A stretch of DNA of 64,000 bases from Namhaeicola sp039714555 (GTDB lineage: Bacteria; Bacteroidota; Bacteroidia; Flavobacteriales; Flavobacteriaceae), in NCBI GenBank assembly GCA_039714555.1, contig JBDLJB010000008.1:1-64000 (forward strand). The letters run 5' to 3'. Shown here in pieces: positions 18,699 to 27,419 of the stretch (its first letter is position 1; every line of letters starts with the position of its first letter). The notes under the pieces are model-generated. The model saw only the letters and a program-made list of their open reading frames with translations. It had not been told where the DNA came from and did not search any database. The position numbers and the translations under genes were made by a program.

Positions 18699-19451
18699 AT
18701 GAAAAAAAATATTTTATTCATAATTGTAATATTTTTCTTGGGTTCAAATTTTCTTCTTGCACAAAAAGAGCGTATAGAACATTTACAGAATTTTGATAAA
18801 CGAACCATACATTTTGGTTATTATTTAGGCGTGAATAATATAGGTTATAAAGTGAGTTATAATTCTCCTTTTGATTATAGCCCAATTCCACCTATAGATA
18901 AAGAACTTTTTGTTTCTGTAAATGAACCTATTGGGTTTAACATTGGTTTTATTGTTGATTACCGACTACATAAAAATATCAATTTACGCTTTGAACCGGG
19001 TTTGATGAGTACAAGTGCAGAACTTAACTTCCTCAATGCAAATATTGGACCCGAGAATCCATTTTATAATGGGACTCAAATTACTGAAAGAAAATTTTCA
19101 GGCACCTATTTACATTTACCTCTTTTATTTAAAATTAGTACTGATAGATTAGATAATATAAGACCTTATATTATTGGTGGTGCCTCTTATGATTATAATT
19201 TCTCGAGCAAAGAAAGTAATAGCGATGATAATTACCAAGGTGAATTTAGAACCAAAACCAGTAACTTTATGTATGAAGTGGGTATAGGTATGGATTTTTA
19301 TTTTTATTTTTTCAAATTTTCACCTTCTATTAGAGGAGTATTTGCCATAAACGACCAACTGGTTAGAGATATTAATCTCGATAGCCCATGGACTGCACCC
19401 ATTGATTATTTTGGCACAAGAGGTATTTATTTAAATTTAACTTTTGAGTAG
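18699..19451 (+). CDS. porT: Type IX secretion protein PorT
   Basis: A 250-residue outer-membrane beta-barrel protein with a signal peptide (cleavage near Ala21-Gln22). PorT is a component of the type IX secretion system used by gliding Bacteroidota. Beta-strand patterns run through the mature protein, and the C-terminus (IYLNLTFE) ends in the aromatic residue expected of a barrel. The ubiE-porT pairing is common in flavobacteria and supports assignment to PorT rather than a general 'PorT family' protein. It is probably co-transcribed with ubiE. Confidence 0.78.
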   Translation: MKKNILFIIVIFFLGSNFLLAQKERIEHLQNFDKRTIHFGYYLGVNNIGYKVSYNSPFDYSPIPPIDKELFVSVNEPIGFNIGFIVDYRLHKNINLRFEPGLMSTSAELNFLNANIGPENPFYNGTQITERKFSGTYLHLPLLFKISTDRLDNIRPYIIGGASYDYNFSSKESNSDDNYQGEFRTKTSNFMYEVGIGMDFYFYFFKFSPSIRGVFAINDQLVRDINLDSPWTAPIDYFGTRGIYLNLTFE

Positions 19452-19489
19452 TAGCCAGATATTATTTGTGTTTCAACTATTATTTTTAT

Positions 19490-19975
19490 TTAAGAAAAAC
19501 GCCTGTTTCTAATAAAATAATCTATTAATAAAAGAGTACTCAAAGCAAACATACTCAAAGCAAATAATGGTGAAGTTAAAATATCAGGCATATTAAAAGA
19601 AAATATACTTTTAATTTTTATTAAGTATGGGATTAAAATTTCTGATTGTTTGGGGGTAGTATCAAGGTTAAAAGAAATATAGATCACTAAAAGTATAAAT
19701 ATAAGCGAAATAAAATACCAAGTCTTTTTACCAATAACAGGTTGGTAAACAAATGCAGATGAATTTTGAGGTAAACCTAACATTACTTTTGAAGTAAAAT
19801 CTAATGAAGGCGTTTCAAGTGTGTGTTTTTGTAATAAAGAAGTTAATGCTTTTTCTTCATTTACTTCAGAGGTCAATACCTGTTGCATAACCTTATCTGT
19901 AAAATCCAAAGAGGGGTTTTTAATATCCAAATTTTCTTGAATAATTTTATCGATATTTTTTGAATCTTTCTCCAT
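19490..19975 (-). CDS. Probable membrane anti-sigma factor with duplicated motif
   Basis: A 161-residue protein with a soluble N-terminal half and two predicted membrane helices (about 87-106 and 136-154). It starts on the last base of the sigma-factor stop codon (TAATG), the usual layout for an anti-sigma factor. The N-terminal half carries an internal duplication: PSLDFTDKVM at 21-30 and PSLDFTSKVM at 56-65. I see no zinc-binding HXXXCXXC motif, so it is not a typical ZAS-domain factor. The anti-sigma role is inferred from position and topology only. Confidence 0.6.
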   Translation of the reverse strand: MEKDSKNIDKIIQENLDIKNPSLDFTDKVMQQVLTSEVNEEKALTSLLQKHTLETPSLDFTSKVMLGLPQNSSAFVYQPVIGKKTWYFISLIFILLVIYISFNLDTTPKQSEILIPYLIKIKSIFSFNMPDILTSPLFALSMFALSTLLLIDYFIRNRRFS

Positions 19976-20550
19976 TACAATATAGCTTTTAACTCGTCAT
20001 TTAAAAGTAAAGATAGCTCATTATAAAGTTTTTTTCGCAATCGAAATAATTTTACTTTAATATTGGTTTTTGTTAAACCTGTTATCTTTTCAATTTCATC
20101 AACTGTACTCTCATTTAAATAATATAAAGATATTAAAAAAGCATCTGTTTCAGGTAAATTACTGATTGCTTTGGCTACATATTTTTTTTGCTCACCGTTC
20201 TTTATTGCTTCTATTTGAGGGAAATCAAAACCCGATGAATAATTATCAATTACATAATTATCAATATCAGAAGTGGCAATTTTATTTTTTCTGATCATTG
20301 AAATTGCATTACGGTAAACAATGGTATACAACCATGTTGAAAATTTTGATTCACCTTTAAAAGTATCTAATTTCTGAAAAGCTTTTAAAAAACTATCTTG
20401 AGCAATTTCTTCAGCATCTTCATTATTTTTTAAAATATTCTTCGCTAAAGTATAAACCATGTTCTTATACTTATTCACCAAATAAGCAAAAGCATTAGTT
20501 TCACCTTGCAATACTTTATCAATATAAATCTGATCAGTGGTTTTGTCCAT
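19975..20550 (-). CDS. ECF RNA polymerase sigma factor
   Basis: A 191-residue extracytoplasmic-function sigma factor. Region 2 runs from about residue 14 to 85 (AFAYLVNKYKNMVYTLAKN, then the DAEEIAQDSFLKAFQKL core) and region 4 from about 125 to 185, with a helix-turn-helix in ITGLTKTNIKVKLFRLRKKL. An upstream ATG at 20571 would add seven residues, but a good ECF promoter has its -10 box at 20564-20561, inside that extension, so the ATG at 20550 is preferred. It is predicted to activate its own promoter and the divergent membrane-protein promoter. Confidence 0.9.
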   Translation of the reverse strand: MDKTTDQIYIDKVLQGETNAFAYLVNKYKNMVYTLAKNILKNNEDAEEIAQDSFLKAFQKLDTFKGESKFSTWLYTIVYRNAISMIRKNKIATSDIDNYVIDNYSSGFDFPQIEAIKNGEQKKYVAKAISNLPETDAFLISLYYLNESTVDEIEKITGLTKTNIKVKLFRLRKKLYNELSLLLNDELKAIL

Positions 20551-20560
20551 TATTCTATAA

Positions 20561-20589
20561 GACGCTTTCATTAAAATATTGGTTACAAA
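20561..20589 (-). promoter_or_regulatory. ECF-type promoter of the sigma-factor gene
   Basis: On the minus strand TTTGTAACC (20589-20581) is followed by a 16-nt spacer and CGTC (20564-20561). This fits the general ECF layout of an AAC-containing -35 box and a CGTC -10 box. The predicted start of transcription falls at or just before the ATG at 20550. Confidence 0.65.
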
Positions 20590-20615
20590 TTAACCTAAAA
20601 AATTATTACCATAAT

Positions 20616-20645
20616 TTTTGTAACCTAATTTAATATCAAAACGTC
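20616..20645 (+). promoter_or_regulatory. ECF-type promoter of the divergent membrane-protein gene
   Basis: On the plus strand TTTTGTAACC (20616-20625) is followed by a 16-nt spacer and CGTC (20642-20645). The -35 core, spacer length and -10 box are identical to those of the opposing promoter, and the gene at 20685 starts about 40 nt downstream. Confidence 0.65.
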
Positions 20646-20684
20646 ATAAATAAAAACGATATAATTAACTTAAATTTTTAAATT

Positions 20685-21026
20685 ATGGTAGAAGATATTT
20701 TAATTTCCCTCATAGTTTTTTCATCAATATTTGGTATATTTTTTGTTTGGATAACTACCCGAAACAAAGAACGAATGGCTTTGATAGAAAAAGGAGCAGA
20801 CGCATCACTTTTTGCTACTAAAAAGAAAAATTTTAGTAATATTACACTAAAGCTTGGCATGCTGGCTGTAGGTATTGGTATTGGTCTTTTAATGGGCTCT
20901 TTATTAAATGAATATACTAATCTTGCTGAGCCTGTAGCTTATTTTTCAATGATATTTTTATTTGGTGGCATCTCTCTGGTCGTAAATGCCATGATAGAGA
21001 AAAAAGATAAAATTGAAGTTGAGTAA
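20685..21026 (+). CDS. Small membrane protein, probable ECF target
   Basis: A 113-residue protein with three predicted membrane helices (about 4-23, 53-72 and 84-103) and a short cytoplasmic loop with TTRNKERMALIEKGAD. This loop resembles small DUF6249-like membrane proteins that I recall being found beside sigma/anti-sigma pairs in Bacteroidota. Its function is unknown. A promoter matching that of the sigma gene precedes it, so it is probably controlled by the same sigma factor, perhaps as an envelope-stress effector or part of signal sensing. Confidence 0.72.
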   Translation: MVEDILISLIVFSSIFGIFFVWITTRNKERMALIEKGADASLFATKKKNFSNITLKLGMLAVGIGIGLLMGSLLNEYTNLAEPVAYFSMIFLFGGISLVVNAMIEKKDKIEVE

Positions 21027-21053
21027 ACTTTAGAATTTTTAATTCAATCTAAT

Positions 21054-21097
21054 AAAAAAAGGTCGTCAATTTTTTAATAAAATGTACGACCTTTTTT
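21054..21097. terminator. Bidirectional terminator
   Basis: Inverted repeat AAAAAAAGGTCGT / ACGACCTTTTTT around an AT-rich loop, between the converging ends of the small membrane-protein gene and the 604-aa gene. The A/T flanks make it usable on both strands. Confidence 0.75.
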
Positions 21098-21102
21098 AAT
21101 TT

Positions 21103-22917
21103 TTAAGTCAACTTCACCAAAGAAAAGTTATTTATTTCGATTTCTATCATTTTTAATTTTTCTTTACCCAATTCTAATTCATTTAAAACATTAAATTTTG
21201 TTTCTTCAAATCGAAACATTGCATTTTTAAATAAATTATCATAATAGTTGATCCCTTCATTTAAATTTTTTGAAAAATTTTCAAAATATTTTTCTTGTTT
21301 CTTTGTCATATTATTCTTCGATTCTTCAAACTTATCTTTAAGGTAATCAATATATAAATTCAATTCTTTAATAAACATATTTGGCCGATCATTTCTATCA
21401 ATAACATTTGCTCTACCGTAAATATGATCAACAATTTGTTTTAAACTCATTTGTTTTGAAAAATAAGCCATATTTGGACCCGGACAAACCGACACTCCTA
21501 CTCCCTCAGCTTTAGTATCTATATTGTGAATTAACCTGGCTGAAGTTCCTAATCCCACACAAATACATGATTTTTCAACTACCTTATCATATTCTTTATG
21601 AAAAACTTCTTCAGATATATTTGCATTTTCCAGCTCTTTAATTTTTTTTCTTTGATACTGTCTGGAAGCCGTACAAATTGGTTTTTCGGTAAATTCCTTA
21701 TTATTGACTACATATTGACTAGGGCAAGAACTTCCCGGCCTGTTCATATCAATCTTTGAGAATTTCTCTAAATCTTTTGTATTTCCTTTTAAGTTGTTAA
21801 ATGGAACTCCTAAAGGAGAAATATTACTCAAATACAGATCATTTTCCTCAGCACCAATTAATTTTTGTATTGTAGGTTGGTCAACAGTAGTTGCTTCAGG
21901 AACCAATAAAAATGGTGTTCCCCAACCTACCGAATCAACCTGATAGTGATTGATCAAAAATTCATGTTCTTCATCGGTACCAACTCCACCTTGAGCTGTA
22001 ACTTTGATATTTAGAGGATTTTTAGGAACAATACGATTTGTATTGAAAAGCGCCGTTTTTAAAATTTCGAAAACAGATTGTTCTAATTCTTTACGTTTTT
22101 CTTTAAATTCATCTAAAATGGGTCCCATTAAAAACCCTTCGGTTGCAAAAGCATGCCCACCACAATTAAGTCCAGATTCAATTCTATATTCTGACACCCA
22201 AATTCCTTTTTTTGCCAAGAATTTACCTTGAATCAAAGCAGAACGGTAATCACTTACTTTTAAAACAATTTTCTTTTTAATATTTCCATCTTCATTTGGA
22301 TAAAAATCATCAAATTTTTCCATGTAACTATACAATCTAGGATTCATTCCGGCCGAAAGAACTAAAGAAGAGCTCAGATCACTATTTGCAAAGCCTCTTA
22401 AAGCTGCATGTGCATCATTGTATTCACTAGAAAGTATTTCTCCATTTTTGACATTCTGTTTATCGAGTTTGGTCATGATATTTACATCAATACTACCCTT
22501 AGAAAGATTGTTTTTTAACCAATTTTCAATCTCCGTAAAATTTATATATTTTGATGAAAGATCTTTAAATTCTTTTTTTAAAGAAGAACTATCAGGTAAC
22601 ATTTTGAAAAATTCTTTAAATTCAATCTTTTTTTCAATTGCTGCACTTTTTAATTCTTCAAACTTTTTATCGGTAACTTCGTTAAGTAAATTTAAGTAAG
22701 ATGTTATCCTTTTAGCTCTAAAGTCATCAATTTTATTTGATATTTCTTTATAAGGGATTTCATATTTTTTACTATATACCTTTCTCAACTTTTCAAGTAA
22801 GATATCATCTACCAATGAAATTACAGAATCAATACCATAATGTGAAACTTTTAGTGGTGTATCAATTGTAAATGCAATTCCCATAACCGGAATATGAAAT
22901 GAATGTGCTTTTGACAT
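21103..22917 (-). CDS. 604-aa protein of unknown function, possible TIM-barrel Fe-S/flavin enzyme
   Basis: I do not recognise a characterised family. The N-terminus (MGIAFTIDTPLKVSHYGIDSV) and the segments NCGGHAFATEG (251-261), AQGGVGTDEEHEF (308-320) and GWGTPFLLVPEATTVD (331-346) look like beta-strand/loop units of a TIM-barrel oxidoreductase with a phosphate- or flavin-binding glycine loop. Six cysteines (252, 398, 415, 451, 453, 478) in conserved-looking settings, such as SSCPSQ, KPICTASRQYQ, SCICVGLG and SVCPGPN, could bind a metal or Fe-S cluster. A Lys/Glu-rich helical tail follows from about 500. It lies 126 nt after the GH31 gene. A redox enzyme is inference only. Confidence 0.6.
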   Translation of the reverse strand: MSKAHSFHIPVMGIAFTIDTPLKVSHYGIDSVISLVDDILLEKLRKVYSKKYEIPYKEISNKIDDFRAKRITSYLNLLNEVTDKKFEELKSAAIEKKIEFKEFFKMLPDSSSLKKEFKDLSSKYINFTEIENWLKNNLSKGSIDVNIMTKLDKQNVKNGEILSSEYNDAHAALRGFANSDLSSSLVLSAGMNPRLYSYMEKFDDFYPNEDGNIKKKIVLKVSDYRSALIQGKFLAKKGIWVSEYRIESGLNCGGHAFATEGFLMGPILDEFKEKRKELEQSVFEILKTALFNTNRIVPKNPLNIKVTAQGGVGTDEEHEFLINHYQVDSVGWGTPFLLVPEATTVDQPTIQKLIGAEENDLYLSNISPLGVPFNNLKGNTKDLEKFSKIDMNRPGSSCPSQYVVNNKEFTEKPICTASRQYQRKKIKELENANISEEVFHKEYDKVVEKSCICVGLGTSARLIHNIDTKAEGVGVSVCPGPNMAYFSKQMSLKQIVDHIYGRANVIDRNDRPNMFIKELNLYIDYLKDKFEESKNNMTKKQEKYFENFSKNLNEGINYYDNLFKNAMFRFEETKFNVLNELELGKEKLKMIEIEINNFSLVKLT

Positions 22918-23043
22918 AAGATTATTTTTAATAATGTTAATTTAGACGAAAAAAATAAAAGATTTTATTCGCCTAAGAGCGGTGCAAGTTAGAATATTTT
23001 TGATTTATAAACTATATTTAGTTTTAAAAAAGATAATCACATA

Positions 23044-25449
23044 TTATTTTTTACCAATAAAATGTAATTCGGTAAATTCTTTTGAAACAATGATAATATT
23101 ATCCCCATTTACTTTTACATCTTCAAAATCAATTTCTTCATTATCAATTTGAATCTTAAGAATTTTAAAAGGTAATCCGTGTATTTTTATTTTAAATGTC
23201 TTGTAATTTGTAATATACTTACCTGATTTGTATTGATGTAAGATCAATTCATCTGTTTTACCAATCAAATTAAAATTTCGCAAACTAAATCTACCTTTGG
23301 TATAATCATACCCATCATTGGCATCATCATACAATTTACTTTCCTCCTTACCTATTTTATAATATACATCTAAAGAAAGTTCATCTATTTGCTTTTCACC
23401 AACATATTGTTGTATAGGATATTTTGGAATAATTGCGCCTTCTTTTACATAGATCGGCATGCTATCAATATCAGCATCAACCCATGTTTCTTTACCTCCT
23501 TCAATAATTTCATCATTCCAAAAATTAAACCATTTTCCTCTTGGTATATACATTCTCCTTCCTTTAGCATTAGGTTCAATTATTGGACAGACCAATATAT
23601 TTTCTCCAAAAATAAATTCATCATTTCTATCATGTGTTTGAGAATCATTTTGATCAAACAAAACCAATGATTTTAAGATTGGGATCCCTTCATTAATATA
23701 GCGCCAAAAAGCAGTGTATAAATAAGGAAGTAACTGGTATCTTATTTCAATAAATTTTTTAACGATACCAAGTACTTCATCATCAAATGACCATGGTTCT
23801 TGCTCACCGTGATCACCGGAAGAATGTGTTCTGCAAAAGGGATGAAATACACCCAATTGAATCCATCTTGCATATAACTCACCTGTAGGTTGTTCTGCAA
23901 ATCCACCAATATCAGAACCAATAAATGAATAGCCTGACATACTCATACGCTGTGCCTGAACATTTGCAATCCATAAATGCTCCCAAGTGGCAATATTATC
24001 ACCTGTCCATGTTGAAGAATAACGCTGTGTTCCAGAATAAGCGGCTCGGGTTATTACAAAAGGTCGTTTAGGATATGTGTACTTTTTTAAACCTTCATAA
24101 GTAGCTTTTGCCATTTGCATTCCATAAATATTATGTGCTTTTCTATGACTGCAAGGATTGCCATCATAATCATGACGAACATCATTAGGAAAAGTTTTAT
24201 TGGGCACCTCCATCACAGCTGGCTCATTCATATCATTCCACACACCCTTTATACCGATATCACTTATTAATTCTTTAAATAGACCCGACCACCATTTTCT
24301 TACTTTAGGGTTGGTATAATCAGGAAAATAACATTCACCCGGCCAAACCTTTCCTTTCATAAATGGCCCATCAGCTCTTTTGCAGAAAAAGTCATTTTCC
24401 ATTCCATCTTGAAATATTTTATAATCTTTATCAATTTTAATACCCGGATCAATAATGGCTATTGTTTTAAAACCATCTTCTGCCAACTCGTCCACCATCT
24501 TCTTAGGATTTGGAAAATATTCATTATTCCATGTAAAGCACCTAAAGCCCTCCATATAATCAATATCCAAATAAATGGCATCACAAGGTATTTGTAGCTC
24601 TCTAAATTTTTGGGCAATTTCTTTAACTTTAGATTCAGGATAATAACTCCATTTACATTGGTGATATCCCAACGTCCATAAAGGCGGTAATTCGGGTGTA
24701 CCGGTTAAATTTGAATAACTACTAATTACATCATTCATTTTAGGGCCATAAATAAAATAATAGTTCATTTCACCACCCTGAGCCCAAAAACTTGTTACAT
24801 GACGACGTTCATTACTAAAATCAAAGAACGATCTGAAAGTATTGTCAAAAAATACACCATAACTTTTTTTATGATGTAAACCAACATAAAATGGAATTGT
24901 CTTGTATATAGGATCAGTATTTCGTTCAAAAGCATAGGAATCAGTTACCCAATTTTCAAATCGTTTTCCTCTTAAATTGGTATGAACAGTTTTGTCTCCC
25001 AAACCGTAAAAACTTTCGCCCTCCTGAGCTATTTTACTCATTTTTACTATATTACCTCCAAATTCATAATTTTCTTCCCAATGAAATCCAATTTCATCTT
25101 CAAAAACCATTGATCCATCCAAAGCATCATAAATTTTTACTTTTAAATCACTTTTCTGAATATGGCATAACAATTTTGAGGTAGTAATAATATACAATTC
25201 GTCATTTTCATCTGTCTTTAAATGATTAAAACCAGTACTTGCGTTTTCATCAATAGCATATGAAAAATCAGGCTCAAAATTTGTATCAGTTGCATACCTA
25301 AAACGCAAAATACTGTCTCTCAAAACAGTAACTTGAAGAATCACTCCATTTTCTGTAGTAAAATAAAAAGTGTCAACGTCTTTTCTACATGTTAATATTT
25401 TTGAAGGAAATTGATTTCCTTTTCTTTCAAATTCGGTATTAATTATCAT
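23044..25449 (-). CDS. Alpha-glucosidase, GH31
   Basis: Releases glucose from alpha-glucans or malto-oligosaccharides. The 801-residue protein has the N-terminal beta-sandwich (about 1-245), a catalytic barrel with nucleophile Asp406 in VWNDMNEPAV and likely acid/base Asp484 in WTGDN, and C-terminal beta domains (from about 620). No signal peptide is visible, so it is probably cytoplasmic. It lies 61 nt downstream of glgB, suggesting turnover of the same internal glucan that the cluster makes. Confidence 0.92.
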   Translation of the reverse strand: MIINTEFERKGNQFPSKILTCRKDVDTFYFTTENGVILQVTVLRDSILRFRYATDTNFEPDFSYAIDENASTGFNHLKTDENDELYIITTSKLLCHIQKSDLKVKIYDALDGSMVFEDEIGFHWEENYEFGGNIVKMSKIAQEGESFYGLGDKTVHTNLRGKRFENWVTDSYAFERNTDPIYKTIPFYVGLHHKKSYGVFFDNTFRSFFDFSNERRHVTSFWAQGGEMNYYFIYGPKMNDVISSYSNLTGTPELPPLWTLGYHQCKWSYYPESKVKEIAQKFRELQIPCDAIYLDIDYMEGFRCFTWNNEYFPNPKKMVDELAEDGFKTIAIIDPGIKIDKDYKIFQDGMENDFFCKRADGPFMKGKVWPGECYFPDYTNPKVRKWWSGLFKELISDIGIKGVWNDMNEPAVMEVPNKTFPNDVRHDYDGNPCSHRKAHNIYGMQMAKATYEGLKKYTYPKRPFVITRAAYSGTQRYSSTWTGDNIATWEHLWIANVQAQRMSMSGYSFIGSDIGGFAEQPTGELYARWIQLGVFHPFCRTHSSGDHGEQEPWSFDDEVLGIVKKFIEIRYQLLPYLYTAFWRYINEGIPILKSLVLFDQNDSQTHDRNDEFIFGENILVCPIIEPNAKGRRMYIPRGKWFNFWNDEIIEGGKETWVDADIDSMPIYVKEGAIIPKYPIQQYVGEKQIDELSLDVYYKIGKEESKLYDDANDGYDYTKGRFSLRNFNLIGKTDELILHQYKSGKYITNYKTFKIKIHGLPFKILKIQIDNEEIDFEDVKVNGDNIIIVSKEFTELHFIGKK

Positions 25450-25510
25450 AAATCAGTTCTATTAAAAAAAAAGGCAAATAAACATAAAAAAACTTACATT
25501 TCGAAAAAGC

Positions 25511-27415
25511 TTATTTAATTTTAAATGCGATTATCCCCAAAGGAGGCAGGGTTATTTCGGTTGAATACTTTCTATTGTCCCAATCTTTTTTCTCTATTTT
25601 TATTTTTTTAGAATTACTCACTCCACTTCCAAAATATTTTTTATAATCACTATTTAATATTTGTATCAAATTGCCTTTTCCTGGTAAACCAATTCTATAA
25701 TTTTTTCTTAAGACTGAAGTAAAATTACAAACAACAATTATATCATTAACCTTATCATGTCCTTTACGGATATAAGAAATTACAGAATTTTCATTATCGC
25801 TAAAGTTGATCCATTCAAATCCTTCGTCACTAAATCCTTTTTCATACAATGCAGGAGTTTTTTTATACAAATCATTTAAGTCTTTAACAAAAGTTTGTAA
25901 TCCTTTATGAGGTTTGTACTGTAATAAATGCCAATCCAAACTTTGAGCGAAATTCCATTCAGATGATTGACCGAACTCACCTCCCATAAACAATAGTTTT
26001 GTACCGGGATGTGTAAACATATAACCGTAAAGCAACCTTAAATTTGCAAATTTATTCCATTCATCTCCGGGCATTCTATTTAATAATGATTTTTTACCGT
26101 AAACTACTTCATCATGAGAAAGCGGTAAAACGAAATTTTCAGAAAAGGCATATGCCAGACTAAAAGTAATTACATTTTGTTCAAACTTGCGATAAATAGA
26201 GTCTTTTGAAAAATATTCAAGAGTATCATGCATCCATCCCATCATCCATTTCATTCCAAAACCTAATCCACCAATATTAACAGGTTTGGTAACCCCAGGA
26301 AAAGCAGTTGATTCTTCTGCAATAGTCTGAACTCCTTCAAAAGTTGAAAAAACACTCTCATTAAATTCTTTTAAAAATGTCACAGCTTCCAAATTTTCTC
26401 TCCCTCCAAATTCATTTGGTTCCCATTCGCCATCTTCTCTTGAATAATCCAAATAAACCATTGAGGCAACTGCATCTACTCTTAAGCCATCTACATGGTA
26501 TTTATCTAACCAAAAAAATGCATTACTAATCAGAAATGATTTTACTTCATTTCTTCCATAATTAAATATTAAACTTTTCCAATCGGGGTGGTAACCTTTT
26601 CTATGATCAGGGTGTTCATATAGATGACTTCCGTCAAAAAAACCTAGTCCGTGATCATCGGACGGAAAATGCGATGGAACCCAATCTAAAATAACACCTA
26701 TATCATTTTTATGTAATTGATCAATCAAATACATAAAATCTTGTGGCGACCCAAAACGTGAAGTAGGTGCAAAATACCCAACCAATTGATATCCCCAGGA
26801 AGGATCATAAGGATATTCCATGATTGGCATAAACTCTACATGGGTAAAATTCATTTCCTTTAAATAAGAAACAAGTTTTTTTGCTAATTCTTTATATGTT
26901 AAAAAATCACCTTCTTTATTTCTCATCCAGGATCCTAAATGAACTTCATATATAGAATAAGGTTTATCCAGTCCATTTTTATCTTTCCTATATCCCATCC
27001 AATCTTTATCTTTCCAATCATAAGTGGCAACATCTCTTATTATTGAAGCAGTATTTGGTGGAGTTTCACAGAAAAATGCATAAGGATCTGCTTTTTCTGT
27101 TTCAATATTATTATGAGATTTAATTTTAAATTTATATCGCATACCTTCATGAACATCCGGTATAAAACCTTCCCAAATTCCTGACTCATCCCAACGAACA
27201 TTTAACTGATGTTGTTTGTCATTCCAGTAATTAAAATCACCTATTACCGAAACTGATCTGGCTGAAGGAGCCCAAACAGAAAAGTACACGCCTTTTTCAT
27301 CGTCTAACGTAATTGGATGTGCCCCAAATTTTTCATAAAGACGGTAGTGCTTTCCAGACTTAAATAGATTGATATCAAAGTCTGTGAACAGACTATATGC
27401 TTTTGCTTTTGCCAT
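25511..27415 (-). CDS. glgB: 1,4-alpha-glucan branching enzyme
   Basis: Introduces alpha-1,6 branches into the linear glucan. The 634-residue protein has a CBM48 domain (about 30-125), the GH13 barrel with nucleophile Asp314 (GLRVDAVASMVYLDY) and acid/base Glu367 (TIAEEST), a LSHDEVVYGKKSL segment and a C-terminal beta domain. It lacks the extra N-terminal domain of the long E. coli enzyme. Four bases separate it from the maltokinase gene, so the two are certainly co-transcribed. Confidence 0.96.
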   Translation of the reverse strand: MAKAKAYSLFTDFDINLFKSGKHYRLYEKFGAHPITLDDEKGVYFSVWAPSARSVSVIGDFNYWNDKQHQLNVRWDESGIWEGFIPDVHEGMRYKFKIKSHNNIETEKADPYAFFCETPPNTASIIRDVATYDWKDKDWMGYRKDKNGLDKPYSIYEVHLGSWMRNKEGDFLTYKELAKKLVSYLKEMNFTHVEFMPIMEYPYDPSWGYQLVGYFAPTSRFGSPQDFMYLIDQLHKNDIGVILDWVPSHFPSDDHGLGFFDGSHLYEHPDHRKGYHPDWKSLIFNYGRNEVKSFLISNAFFWLDKYHVDGLRVDAVASMVYLDYSREDGEWEPNEFGGRENLEAVTFLKEFNESVFSTFEGVQTIAEESTAFPGVTKPVNIGGLGFGMKWMMGWMHDTLEYFSKDSIYRKFEQNVITFSLAYAFSENFVLPLSHDEVVYGKKSLLNRMPGDEWNKFANLRLLYGYMFTHPGTKLLFMGGEFGQSSEWNFAQSLDWHLLQYKPHKGLQTFVKDLNDLYKKTPALYEKGFSDEGFEWINFSDNENSVISYIRKGHDKVNDIIVVCNFTSVLRKNYRIGLPGKGNLIQILNSDYKKYFGSGVSNSKKIKIEKKDWDNRKYSTEITLPPLGIIAFKIK

Positions 27416-27419
27416 AGGT

